From Hydractinia symbiolongicarpus (taxonomy: Eukaryota; Cnidaria; Hydrozoa; Anthoathecata; Hydractiniidae): a DNA stretch of 60,000 nucleotides. Below the pieces are notes generated by a model that was given only the letters and a program-made list of their open reading frames with translations, was not told the DNA's origin and ran no database searches. Of this stretch, positions 1 through 11,200 are shown piece by piece. Position numbers and translations under genes: made by a program. The stretch is from contig NC_079875.1 in NCBI RefSeq assembly GCF_029227915.1, positions 14,941,001-15,001,000 on the forward strand. Reading direction: 5' to 3'. Numbering within the stretch: the first letter of the stretch is position 1; each line of letters begins with the position of its first letter.

Positions 1-35
1 ATAAAAAGGCATGTCTTAAGTTACAAAAAAAGATT

Positions 36-120
36 AACCTCGTTCCCAAGACCTTTTTTCGCCGTTTAATATCGGAGACGGCGCGATATTAAAGCAATAA
101 AAAGACTTGAAAAGAGGTTG
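36..120. mobile_element. Short MITE, CCTCGTYCCC family
   Basis: A stretch of about 85 bp opens with AACCTCGTTCCCAAGACC and closes with GAAAAGAGGTTG, imperfect inverted ends of the family found again at 437, 4885, 42568, 44529 and 58043. The inside has a weak hairpin (TTAATATC and GATATTAA). It has no coding capacity. Membership rests on the shared ends. Confidence 0.55.
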
Positions 121-1009
121 AAAAATGTTGTAATTACCGCTAAGTTTAGTGTTTGCCTTTGATTAAAATCAAATAAAATCATGCATATGAAATGTATTAT
201 TTTAGAAACTTGTGAAAACATATCTTTTATTAATTCATGTATCCAGTTATTATAAATTTTGCTCTAGGAATGCAACAATAAAATTTTTAATAACTAAACT
301 ATGCAGTAAAATCTTTATGAGACGTTTTCCAAAGAGGTGCTTCTCAAACTTTTGTAACATGGGTACGATGTGGTCCTCCACTAACTGGATTTATCTTAAT
401 TTATGGTACTGTTTCTCGTATACTTTGTTGTGAAAACATTCTCGTCCCCAGAGCTCTCTTTGAGATATACCTTGAGGTATCTAAAAGAGCTCTGAAAACG
501 AGAATGTCGGAAAATAAAAATTTGAGTTAAAAATGTCAGGGCGAGGTAGAGTCAAGGAAGAATCGATTTATACGCACCAAAATGAATTTCCTGTTAACTA
601 ATTTTGTGAATTTTGTAGCACCCCAAAAAAATTCAGGACGATCATCCAGTTGGAGAAAAATTTGTCATACCTCGAACTAATTTTCTTAATGATATGGTTA
701 GAGTTTTGCATTGTAGAGGTTGCACTGTGCTTGGCTTATCTACACGAAATATATGCTATATTTTTGTTTTATGCTATATTTTTGTTTTCTACCGAGAAAC
801 AACTGCAATTTTTACTTTTTTTTCAATTCTACAGTGCAAAAAACTGATATTTATATGTTATTGTTTTCTTGAAAAACGAAAACTTGTCGGTATATAATTT
901 TTGGCCGACCAATAATTTTTGCCGATTTTTTCTTTGTTCGTTTTCATTCTTTGACCATTTTCAATTCAATATTTATAAAACTATACCAGTAATAAAGAGA
1001 ACACGAAAG
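121..1009. other. No gene recognised
   Basis: AT-rich sequence apart from the palindromic MITE at 437-506. An open stretch from 619 after a TTTTGTAG acceptor-like site could be an exon, but it matched no family I know and did not phase with the downstream exons. Confidence 0.5.
437..506. mobile_element. 70-bp palindromic MITE
   Basis: The ends CATTCTCGT and ACGAGAATG are inverted copies. Inside them AGAGCTCT is paired with AGAGCTCT, and AGATA with TATCT, so almost the whole unit can fold back. The TCGTCCCCAGAG core resembles the CCTCGTYCCC family, so this is probably a relative. Confidence 0.55.
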
Positions 1010-1162
1010 TTAACCAACGGCCCACACAGTGTTCTCATGTGCCATCTCATAATTTCCCTCACATGGCTTGGGTTACCTCAAGGCCATGGTAACATTCACT
1101 CGCCATATTGAATCGGTCTCCCGCACAAAGTGCGAGAGTTATAACCACTAAGCTGCGGCGTC
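1010..1162 (-). mobile_element. tRNA-derived SINE
   Basis: On the minus strand from about 1160 the sequence reads like a decayed tRNA head: GCAGCTTAGTGGTTATAACT (A-box-like), a CGCACTTTGTGCGGGAG stem and a GACCGATTCAATA B-box-like segment. An unrelated tail containing GGCACATGAGAACACTGTG follows. No intact tRNA fold remains, so this is a SINE and not a tRNA gene. Confidence 0.5.
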
Positions 1163-1488
1163 ATAATTAATCTGAGTAACGTTTCAAGTAAGCGTAGCGG
1201 GGGAAAATAGAGCCGAGAAAAAAGAGGGAAACAAAAGTCGAGGATCAAAGCAGAGAAAATGTTTAAATGAAAAAAAAAAGAAAAAAATTGGCATCAACTG
1301 ATTTATGTAATTCTTATTGTCCTCTTGTTAAAGATATTTGAAGAAATAACGCTTGAAAACTTTTGTGGTCATATTTTATCCAGAAATTAGTCAGCAAAAG
1401 TGACTAAATTTTTTGCCGACATTTTTTTACTAATAAGGTATGTTATGAAAACAGCTTGCTTTTAAATCTTTTTCCTTTCTATCTTAAG

Positions 1489-4400
1489 AGACAAGAAGGA
1501 CGAATTTACAACGGAAAAAGGAACAGATTTTTTAAACAGTTTAAAGAAGTATGAAGATTCACATCTTGGCAACTTTAGGTAAACATTTCGCATTACAAAT
1601 GTATAAAATTTATTGTGTGCTGCGTAACGTTATATTGAAATTTACTGTTGTAACATATCTCGACATAAGGGGAGATATTTTGCCGATATAGCTTAAGGAT
1701 AAAATTTTAGCTGAAATTGGCAAATTTGTTGGACCAGGAATTATATATTGAGTACAATACATTAGCAGGATACTTCAGTTACATTGTTTGGCGTTATTTA
1801 GGGTTGTACTGTTTCACGTGATATTGGGTTGCATTGTTTGACGTGATATTGGATTGCATTGTTTGATGTTATATTGGGTTGCATTGTTTGACGTTATATT
1901 GGATTGTATTGTTTAACGTTATGTAGGGTTGTATTACTTGTCGTAATACTGGGTTGTATTGTTTGACGTTATGCAGGGTTGTATTGTTTGACGTTATATT
2001 GGTTGTATTGTTTGACGTTATATTGGGTTGTATTGTTTGACGTTGTATTTGGTTGTATTGTTTAACGTTATATTTGGTTGCATTGTTTGACGTTATGTAG
2101 GGTTGTATTGTTTGACGTTATGTAGGGTTGTATTGTTTGACGTTATACTGGGTTGTATTGTTTAACGTTATGCAGGGTTGTATTGTTTGAAGTTATACTA
2201 GGTTGTATTGTTTGACGTTATGTAGGGTTGTATTGTTTGACGTTATATTGGGTTGTATTGTTTGACGTTATGTAGGGTTGTATTGTTTGACGTTATATTG
2301 AGTTGTATTGTTTGACGTTGTATTTGGTTGTATTGTTTGACGTTATATTTGGTTGCATTGTTTGACGTTATATTGGGTTGTATTGTTTGACGTTATGTGG
2401 GGTTGTATTGTTTGACGTTATGTAGGGTTGTATTGTTTGACGTTATGTGGGGTTGTATTGTTTAACGTTGTGTAGGGTTGCATTGTTTGACGTTATATTG
2501 GGTTGCATTGTTTGACGTTATATTGGGTTGTATTGTTTGACGTTATACTGGGTTGTATTATTTGGCGTTATGATGCAGTGCTTGACGTTGATATTTAGAT
2601 AATATTTTGGTATTTTTTTCAGACGAATTTTTCCCGAAAATAACGAGGATAAATATGAAGAATTTTTCTCCAACAGCTGTTCTCTCTTTCAAGAAACAGC
2701 GGCTTCCAAAGCCCGTTCAGAATGCGCTCGCATACAAAGAGAGGAAATTAAACAAAAAAGTGAATGGATTGATTTCATGAGAAGAAAAAATGGATGTAAA
2801 TTTGTTGAAAGTACGCTGGCTTTGCTTTACTTTTAAAGTTTGTGTATTTGAATAATATATAACGCTAGATTTTGAAATTTTGAGTTTTGTCATGAAAACA
2901 ACTTAGACGTACGCATCTATTTCGCTTTTCAAAATTTCAAAGGGGTTCCTTTTTGATTTTTTATTAATATGAGCCCGATTCCCTAATGTTGTAAAAGTGC
3001 TGCAATGTTGGGGTGTTGGTTTCTTACCAGCCGATTAAAACAGTCTGTTACAGAAGTCTGTTACTGAGACGATTGCCATAGGGAAGAAAATTTCGGGAAA
3101 ATAAATTTTCGCAAATTAAGGTTCAGATAATTGAGAACTTGACGAAAGAAATTTGCGCGAGTTAAAACTGAAAGGCATATTTCGCAGAAGAAATTTTGGC
3201 AAATGGAGGATCTAATAAAAACTTCTGAACAGCAAATACAAACATTTTTTGAAATAAAAAAACATTTTTTATATATAATGTAGGTCTTTTCGGTTTTATT
3301 GCGATCAAAATAAATCTTCACAGAATTAATTTTCGCGAATAAACATTTTAAAGTTATTTTAGCGAATATTTATTTTCGTGAGGTATCCTTTATTAACAAT
3401 AAACACAGGTGGAACACCACAGTGCTACTTAAGAGGAACTCTAACTATTTTATTATTGCAGGTACCGATGGGTTAAGACCAGAAAGTGAAAGTAGACCCA
3501 GACAACTTCGAACATCAATGTTAAAAAGATTGACCAGAGTGCGAGACCTTAATATGGTAAAAAATTGTTTCTTTTCACATCTTCGTAACAATAAAGCAGC
3601 AGTATTAGAGTAATTGGGTTATGGTAAAAATATTGTGTGACAAAAGGTGTAGATTTTTGAGCGGGTTTCTAGTACATTGTAAAGGGTAAAATAAATTTTT
3701 TTTGACAACGTCGATGTGAAATGTGAAAACTCGATCAACGCTGAAGTTAAAGAAATATTGTTATTAAGCAGCCCAAGGTCTCTATTTCAACATCCTAGAA
3801 ATTTTTTAAAGCAATTTACTAATAGGAAAAGCTTGGCTGAATCTTGTGAGTGGCAAGGGTTATTACCTAATTAACGCCAATGGCCAGAAAATGCCTTTAA
3901 AGGTCGGTTTACATTAACATAAAAAGTGTTGAACAACTGCTACACAATAGTCACCTTAATGACTTTATTGGGAACACATGTTGTGCAAAAGTATATAAGA
4001 ATCAACTACTGTTATAGATTTTAATGAAAACCAGGAGTGCCTAAACAAATATTTCTGAAGGGAATTTCTTAGATCAGATAGACAATGCATCATTGATAAT
4101 AATACCTTCATGGCAGCATACATAACAACGTACTTACGACAACGTGATATGACTTTGTCGTTACGACGTGATTCTCAACCTCGTTCCCAGGGCATCTACT
4201 CTATGTTTCACCGGCATTAGTTAATAGACTACGTACTGTTCACTTTTATAGCGAGATTTTCATATTTACGCACACCCATATTTCTCTAATGATTGCCTTT
4301 TACTCATAGAATAAGCGGCATGAATTTAACTCGCTTAACCCATACCCCATCAACGAGCGTGAAGAGTTAGAACGCATTGGTAGTATTATGCAGCGAGACA

Positions 4401-6900
4401 ATTTATTAAGGACTCTGGGGGTTCCTGATTTTGTCTATCGTTTACTTCACGGTAGCAAGCCGGCAATGGAGAAAAATCCGCCGACGTCGTGTAATCATGA
4501 CGACGACTCGTCGGTAAGAAGATTTCTCATATCAAATTACGTTTTACAAGAAATTTTAACGTTTTTATTTGTGGTTTTATCTAGTTGTACTTAAACATTT
4601 AAGAAATGCTTGAAAAAAGAGTTTTACCTTCAAGAAAGGTACAGCATAAATTGCTTTACCCCGCCACTTCCGATCTTGCAAGGAATCGTATGTTCTTTAT
4701 AAGGAATCGTACGTTCCTTGTCTTTCAAGGAATTGTATGTTCCTTATAAGGAATATACGCTTATTACGCTGCTGTATTACTCTGTCCGATTGGAGCATTC
4801 ATAGAAAGAAACAAAATATTTTCACTCGAGTATTCGCATTAGCGGAGTAATTTTTTACAGTTCAACTTTATTTCTGCTAGGAAGCAACCTCGTCCCCAGG
4901 GCTCTTTTTCTCTTTCTGACAATCTCGGACGGCAAAATAGAAAAAATAGCAAAACAGCCTTAGGTAAGAGGTTGGCTAGAAGGATGTCTCTCTTCATTCC
5001 CTTAAAGAGCCGTTTTCATTTGACTGCATAGTTATGTCAGTGCGTGCACACTTTGACAAAATATCTAATTCTCTGAAAGTGCGCACGCGCTAAGCGAAAA
5101 ATGCAGTCAAATGAAAATCAGCTTTTAGATTTCTAGTACAGCACGACTTAATACCTGTAATTTTTTAGAAGCAATCAAGTAAAACCCTTCCAACTATGCA
5201 AACCTGTTCAGTTCAACAAATAAGTACCACAACTCGTTCTCACGTACCCGATACGTACTCGAAAAAATCATATATTTCTAACACGCAGTCAACTATGTTT
5301 AATAATACAGCAAAACATCATTGGGCGACTAGTCGACCGCCCGCATTAAGTCGAAAGGATCAACAGGTTTTTGTTTCGGCTGGTATCGATTTTACGCCAG
5401 CAGTACAGTCCAAGGTTTTGCCGAAACAGGCCATTCCATTCGCAAAGACGGGAAGCTGCGATCACGCTGAAAATAACCGAAACTCTATTATCAATAAAAA
5501 GCGAAATATTGATAATTATAATCGTATCGATTATCTGTCTTACGAAAAGAACAGTTGCTTTAATACGATAAATAAACAGATATCGTGTTCGTATTTGCGA
5601 TCTAGTCCTCCGATAAAACTTTTTAAAGATGTTAATTCGAAACCTCTTTTTTGTGGTACACGTGGTTTGTCCATCATTTCGTCACCAGCTCCCTTGCAGA
5701 TTCGTGAAGATGCTTTGTTAAATCAGCTATATGGTAACCAAGTAGATCGGGATGGATTATCGAGGCGGTATGGTACATTTTATCTCACTTTATTTTCCAT
5801 AAAGGTGAATGTAAAATTTTGTTGTTCTGGAAATACTACATTAACTAAATTTGGGGCGAATAAAATTTCAAAGAACAACAAACACCGAAGTATAAAACCA
5901 TGATCTTCTCTGTTCTTTGAGACTAAACTAGTTCTTTCTGTTAGTAATCGTGGAACATGTCAGTCATATGAACTTCGAACAAGGTTAGGCCTTGACTTTA
6001 CAAAATTTTTCACTGTTAAAACAAAATTATAATTATAACAGGCTGATTGATGACATCATCAAAATACCTTTAAACACCAATATCTCTGTAACTGCTCGTC
6101 AAAATACATCAGCTAAGCAAATTTTCAAAAAAATTCTATTTTTCTTCTGCCTAAGTGGATATTTTTCACTAGTTTATGGACTAGTATATATCATTCACAA
6201 ATCATGTTATCATGTGATCGTAAATATGAGTTGTTAAATGTCCTTGTTATGCTATTTAGATCCACTCGGGCTCAAAGAATTCGTGGCGCAACTAATAATC
6301 TACGAATCAAGGTATTTTGCAACTTTTTGCTGAAGAATCCACCTTATGCCCAGGTCTTCCTTTGACTTTTTTTGTGGCATTGTGTTCAAAGCAGTTCTAA
6401 TAACAAAATTTAAATGGAAAACAACCTCTCCCCCATCCTTTTTTATTGTGACTTCTATACTATAGACCTTAATGTGGTTTATCACCAAAACATGTCTAAA
6501 TTTCAAGAATTGTCTTTTACCCGTTTTCTGACAGCAAATTCACATTAGAATACCGTGGGAAGTAGTTCTTATGACAAATTTTAGACAGCTTTAGAGCTTA
6601 AGAAAAGTCAATCCTCTGCGATATAGGTTATTTAGTGGTAAGCCACCTTAAAATAAAAATTCATCCATTTATATTGATTGGCACCTCGCCCTCTGCTCAA
6701 TAAAAATCCCCTAAAATTAGATTACTAACTATAAACTGTAAATTGCGTTGATAAGAACAACTAAGAAACTCCTCAAATATGTATATTCTAATTTTTTACA
6801 ATTTTTTCTAGCAAATGGAACTACTGGAAAGTCGAACAGTTCCAAGTTGACAAATAAACAAACTAAGTCGACGATGTCTTGCAGTTGTCCTTCGCAATGA
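1489..6900 (+). CDS. TTLL-family tubulin ligase, C-terminal exons (partial)
   Basis: Six exons join in one frame through GT/AG introns: 1489-1578, 2623-2810, 3462-3556, 4310-4513, 5169-5772 and 6812-6900, with a TGA stop at 6898. Phases agree at every junction (2, 1, 0, 0, 1). The peptide contains HLGNFRRIFPENNEDKYEEF, then SLFQETAASKARSECARIQ and a basic Arg/Lys-rich stretch, and ends in a low-complexity Ser/Thr/Asn-rich tail. The LGNFRRIFP box followed by a charged helix is what I associate with the region just after the catalytic domain of tubulin tyrosine ligase-like polyglutamylases, which add glutamates to tubulin tails. The ATP-grasp catalytic domain is not seen and should lie left of the window or in exons I could not find in 1-1488. 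Family assignment is from recalled motifs. The open frame and splicing are much surer than the name. Confidence 0.6.
1781..2592. repeat. 25-bp minisatellite, about 32 copies
   Basis: Near-perfect tandem units of GGTTGTATTGTTTGACGTTA plus five variable bases (TGTAG, TATTG, TACTG or TGTGG) run for about 800 bp. Spacing is 25 bp, occasionally 24. The array lies in the intron between exons 1489-1578 and 2623-2810 of the TTLL-like gene and ends about 30 bp before the next acceptor. Confidence 0.92.
4690..4772. repeat. Palindromic AAGGAAT short repeats
   Basis: Three to four copies of an 18-20 bp near-palindrome such as AAGGAATCGTACGTTCCTT occur head to tail in a TTLL-like gene intron. Each unit is its own inverted repeat. 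Confidence 0.75.
4885..4974. mobile_element. 90-bp MITE, CCTCGTYCCC family
   Basis: The element runs from CAACCTCGTCCCCAGGGCTC to GGTAAGAGGTTG. It is flanked by GCTAGGAAG on the left and GCTAGAAGG on the right, an imperfect 8-9 bp target duplication. It lies in an intron of the TTLL-like gene. Duplication length points to a hAT-type mobilising transposase; no coding sequence is present. Confidence 0.65.
5004..5126. mobile_element. 120-bp MITE, TTTTCATTTGACTGCAT ends
   Basis: TTTTCATTTGACTGCAT appears near the left end and its reverse complement ATGCAGTCAAATGAAAA near the right. Inner arms also pair (GTGCGTGCACACTTT with AAAGTGCGCACGCGC). The spacer is about 20 bp. Target duplication is unclear, at most TA or TTA. 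Confidence 0.65.
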
Positions 6901-8140
6901 ACTTGAAAATACCATACGTTATCGTTGCTCTATTTATGGTTGTCTTATTACAACTAGAATATACATATTTACCCCAAGAAGTTGTTCTTGTGTACCACAA
7001 CCATTAAAAACTGAAGATACAAACTTTTAGGTAGAAATCGTCGCGGATTCTTTGGAATGAGCTGACGCGGTTCTGTTTTCGATTTGTTTTGAAGATAAGT
7101 TAGGGAAGAGTGGTGAAAAAACGCGCGATAGGCTTTTTTGGAAATTTGAAATCTTATCTATGATTGAATGGGAAATTGCCTCTGTTGATAAGTATGCCGC
7201 CTTTTTCTCGAAAAAAAAAACATTTTTGATACAATCCTTTTAAAAAGTTCTTAAAAGTGGGAAAACTTTTGCTTCCTTATTAAAAGAATACTTTTCATGT
7301 TTTTACTTTGAATTTTTGAAGATTACCTTTTGATGATTCGCGCAAGTCATGTTCGCAAAATCTTTTAATATGGATCCTTGGGTAAACTTTCTGTCCACGA
7401 TAGTTTCTGCACTTAAAGTATTAACCCAAGTATTAACTCAATTTATAATCATGTAAAAATTCACGAAAATACCTTGCTTATATATTTTTTTCAGGTCATA
7501 ATCAACATTTCGTCCCAAGGTACTTTGTTTTTAGGTAGCTAAATTGTTTTTGCTTTTCCCGAAATTAAAAAACGGCGCTAAAATAACTTTTTTATTCCAC
7601 GATAACATGATTTCATGCCCCCTGTTCTCAAAGCTTTTTGCCTTTTTGATACAAAGGAAAACTGCAAGACAGCAAATATTCCTGGGAATGAGGGTTGATT
7701 TCATGTATCTTTTGTGTGCAACAATGTCGCTACAAAACGAAATGAAACAATAACTCTCATCGTGCACGATAAATCTGCGCCAAAAAGTCGTTTACAAGAC
7801 CGAAGTGAAATTTTAAATCAGAGCCATGTTTCACTGTGTGTTCAATTTAATTTCGGAAAAGGCCCTAGAACCCTGCATTTTCGTGACTTAGCATGCGCAC
7901 TGACCGAAAACAACATTTTCCACAGGCTGGAAATTTCGCACCTATTGAAATTTTACTTCGGTTAAATTGATAGAAACGAAATGCCGCCCGACATGACAAA
8001 AACAGTCCTAACAAATACACCGTGGACCGAAATGACTCAACGGGTCCAAAATGTAAACGGCCTATAGAGGAAGTTGAAATGGATAGATTTACTGGGTAAA
8101 TTCTTTAAGGAACTGCCACAGTGCAATAAAAATTTAGTGG
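6901..8140. other. Intergenic between convergent genes
   Basis: 3' flank of the TTLL-like gene (+) facing the 3' end of PRCC (-). An ATTAAA signal lies near 7003. Open stretches at 7530-7965 lack recognisable domains and splice logic, so they are not called. Confidence 0.5.
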
Positions 8141-8141
8141 T

Positions 8142-8147
8142 TTTATT
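8142..8147 (-). promoter_or_regulatory. Probable PRCC polyadenylation signal
   Basis: AATAAA on the minus strand, about 117 bp after the PRCC stop codon. It is the first canonical signal downstream. Confidence 0.5.
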
Positions 8148-8263
8148 TTCATTGCCTCAGTTACTGGATGACAAATAACTTTACATTATTATCTATGTAC
8201 ACATATATAATTAAAAAGTCAAGATAGGTGTACGACGCATGAATATTATAATATTCCAATCAG

Positions 8264-11200
8264 CTAAAAACCGTAACGGGATTGTGTTTGTTGTTTCGTT
8301 GCCCGACTTTCTGCCCAGGATTGACGCAGCTGCATTTCTCGTTCTTTCGCCTAAAAATATGGCGAGGAGATAGTGAAAAAAAAGAAATACAATACGTTGA
8401 AAACAACATTATCACTTTCAAATAGACAAAATTATTTCAAAATATTAACAAGAAGTGTTACGTGAAGATTTTCGCGAGCGGCGCGACATTGCCTGATACA
8501 TGATGTGCCTATATGCACAGGAAAGCTAATACAACTTAGCCTATCCAGATGAAGTAGACAATGACTGCGGCATCCTGGCTAGCGCAGGGAAAACGTATAT
8601 TTCACATTCTTTGCTACAAAGTTTCATTGGCAAAATAAGATTCCGCAAACATGCAATAAAGTCAACTAAGGCTGTGTTTACGTAGAAAGAGCAGCAGGAA
8701 GGGAAGCAATGTGGAAGAGAGCACACAAGGAGTTCGCACCCCTTTAACTTTATGTACACAACACACGTACCTGAAACGCCAAGTAAGTAATTTGATGCTT
8801 TCTTTTTTCTTGTGATCTTGGAAGGGCACCTTTTGGCTAAAATAAAAATGGCTGCATAAAAAGACAATGTTTGGAGGTGAGTAGGAACATTCCGCATATG
8901 CCGCATTTCTTTTATTAATTGCCCAGGAGCTATTTTTTGAAATTTAGGGGAAGGGGTAGTTATTAGGGGGGAGATGGTTACAAAATCATTCTCTGAACGA
9001 CCACAGATTGTGAAACCAGTAAAAACTACATTTGTTTGATACTTATAAAATTAATTTTGAACTAAAGTGAAGACGGTTATTAGAGAGGGGTGCTTAAAAG
9101 AGGACGGCGTTAAGGAGGAAATACGGTAAGCAAACTGTCCCAGGCTTCATTTTTACTCCGCATATTCTTACTAAATTATCAGCAGCCAATTTTAAACCAC
9201 TACAGATTCCGTGTAATTAAAATCATATAGTGTTAACAAACCTTAAGTGTGCTGTAACTGAGGAATGATGCCGCTACGGTTTAAAAAAAAAGTTTGGCTG
9301 AATTTCCACTCAAGAGCAAAACGGATCGGAACGAAACGAAACAACAACTTTAATTTCCTAGACTATCTGCCATTATTCTTTGCTTTGACATTTTTGTCCT
9401 TTCAGCTTGGATCGGCGTGAAAGTTTTATTAACCAATCAGATTCCAGAAATAACAATTGTCCGATCCTTAGATAGACAGCAGAACAATAAAGAAGATCCG
9501 TCAATTAAATATTGATGACGTAAACAATGACCCGTCAATGCACAAAAAATATTTTTTAGAAATTTGTTTCGACGTTGCCTCTATTGTATGGAGCAGCTTG
9601 AAACGGTGATCAAGAAAATGTATAGGATCATGTACGTTTTATAAACATCTGGAGAGGTATTGAGAAAACCACCCGTTTTGTCGGTTCCGAAACGGGTGGT
9701 ATTACCCAGCTTTAGGAAATTAATTCTTATTCAGTCCCTGGTAGTCCCAAGTTACTTACGCAGGAAATGACGTCAGTTATTTCCACTGGTTTCCAAATTA
9801 TTTAGCCTTAAACTTAAGTGCAGTGCTATGGCTTCACTAATATTGTTTTAACGTCAAAGTTTGGCAAATTACAGAACAATTTTATAGGCGATGTTTTATA
9901 GACTTTGTTAAAGAAAATTGTAAAAATATAATCGGCTTTGCAAAAGTCACACACAGACATTATAAGAGACTAGTTAATAGTCCGTGGATTAATCCACGGA
10001 TTAACCTGTCCATTATATATCACACTTCGTGTTTCGGCTACACGACTTTTTTATCGCGCACGAACAGACAGAAAACGGCTTTCGTTATAGAGAAGTGATC
10101 AAGACGCGCAGTTTCTTTAAAACATAGATAAAACACGGACACACTGACCGTACCTTTTTTGACGCGTATACGTTTTCTTTGGTAAGGTTACGTAGGTACT
10201 CATCACTTCCACCGTGGATTTGATCAGCATGAACATCAATAATATTTACTTCCTCATGACGTCTTTTACTTCCTTGCAACGCCTTCAACTAAAACAGAAA
10301 CGAGGCTGCCATTATAGTTCTCACGATTTCTCAACAAACAAAAGAAAAAAAAGCAGTTTGTCTTGCATAAACACAGTTCCAACTACGCATTGATATCTTA
10401 AATCGCGAATTTCGTCTACTTCTCAAAATTTAATGCCCGCAAAATATTTAAAGGCATTTATTCGCAAAAATAAATTTCCGCAAAATCTTTTCGAGAGACT
10501 TTTTGCGAAAAATTATATATACAAAATACGAAATCCATTTACTTTGAGAGCACAAACTTTCGCGAGTGAATTTTGATTCAATTTCGCGCGATAAAAATTT
10601 TGAAATTAAGGAAAGATGTGGAAAAAAATACTCGATTTTTGATGCAATTTGCAGATTTCAGATCGCAAAAATATTTTTTCCCAATTTGAACAACTACGAA
10701 AATTAACTCAATTTGTTCAATTCGACTCGCTAAAATTTCTTCCCGCAAAAATTAGTTCCTTATACTTATGGTTTGTTTATTGCACGCGGGAAGTACGATA
10801 TAACAGAAGTTACTGTTATGAAAGCTTAACAAAAGGTTTCCTTGTCAACAAATTCGACAAATTTTTTTTTTAACTTTAAACGGTCCACTCACAGCCTCCA
10901 CAGGTAAATCTTGGTTCGGTTGATGGTAGTAATCAATTTCAGATGAAGTTTCCTAAAAAATTTAAAGGCATCATTTATGGTAAGAAAAAACGTATATACT
11001 AGGTATACGTGCCGTTGAAAAAGAGCAGTAATGATGAAAAGTTTACCCCTTTTGCAAGATCACACAAAGACAGTAATGAGGATTTTAAATTATGTATAGT
11101 TTAAATCCCATGACTACTAAAAGTAGTAAAAATATTTTTAAAAGGCAATAAATTTAACAATACTTCTCGGAATTTCAATGCGATTTATATTTTGTGGCCT

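Noticed and set aside
619-760. Possible exon after a TTTTGTAG acceptor, peptide starting HPKKIQDDHPVG
   Set aside because: Open for about 45 codons but no family match, no clear donor and no phase link to the TTLL-like exons downstream.
1108-1162. Functional tRNA gene
   Set aside because: The stems do not close and the B box is degenerate; SINE head is the better reading.
1781-2592. CRISPR-like array
   Set aside because: The unit is a continuous 25-bp tandem repeat without unique spacers, in a eukaryotic intron.
8541-8906. 121-codon open frame on the minus strand
   Set aside because: It overlaps PRCC exon 6 (8836-8771) in another frame; the conserved PRCC peptide is the real one.
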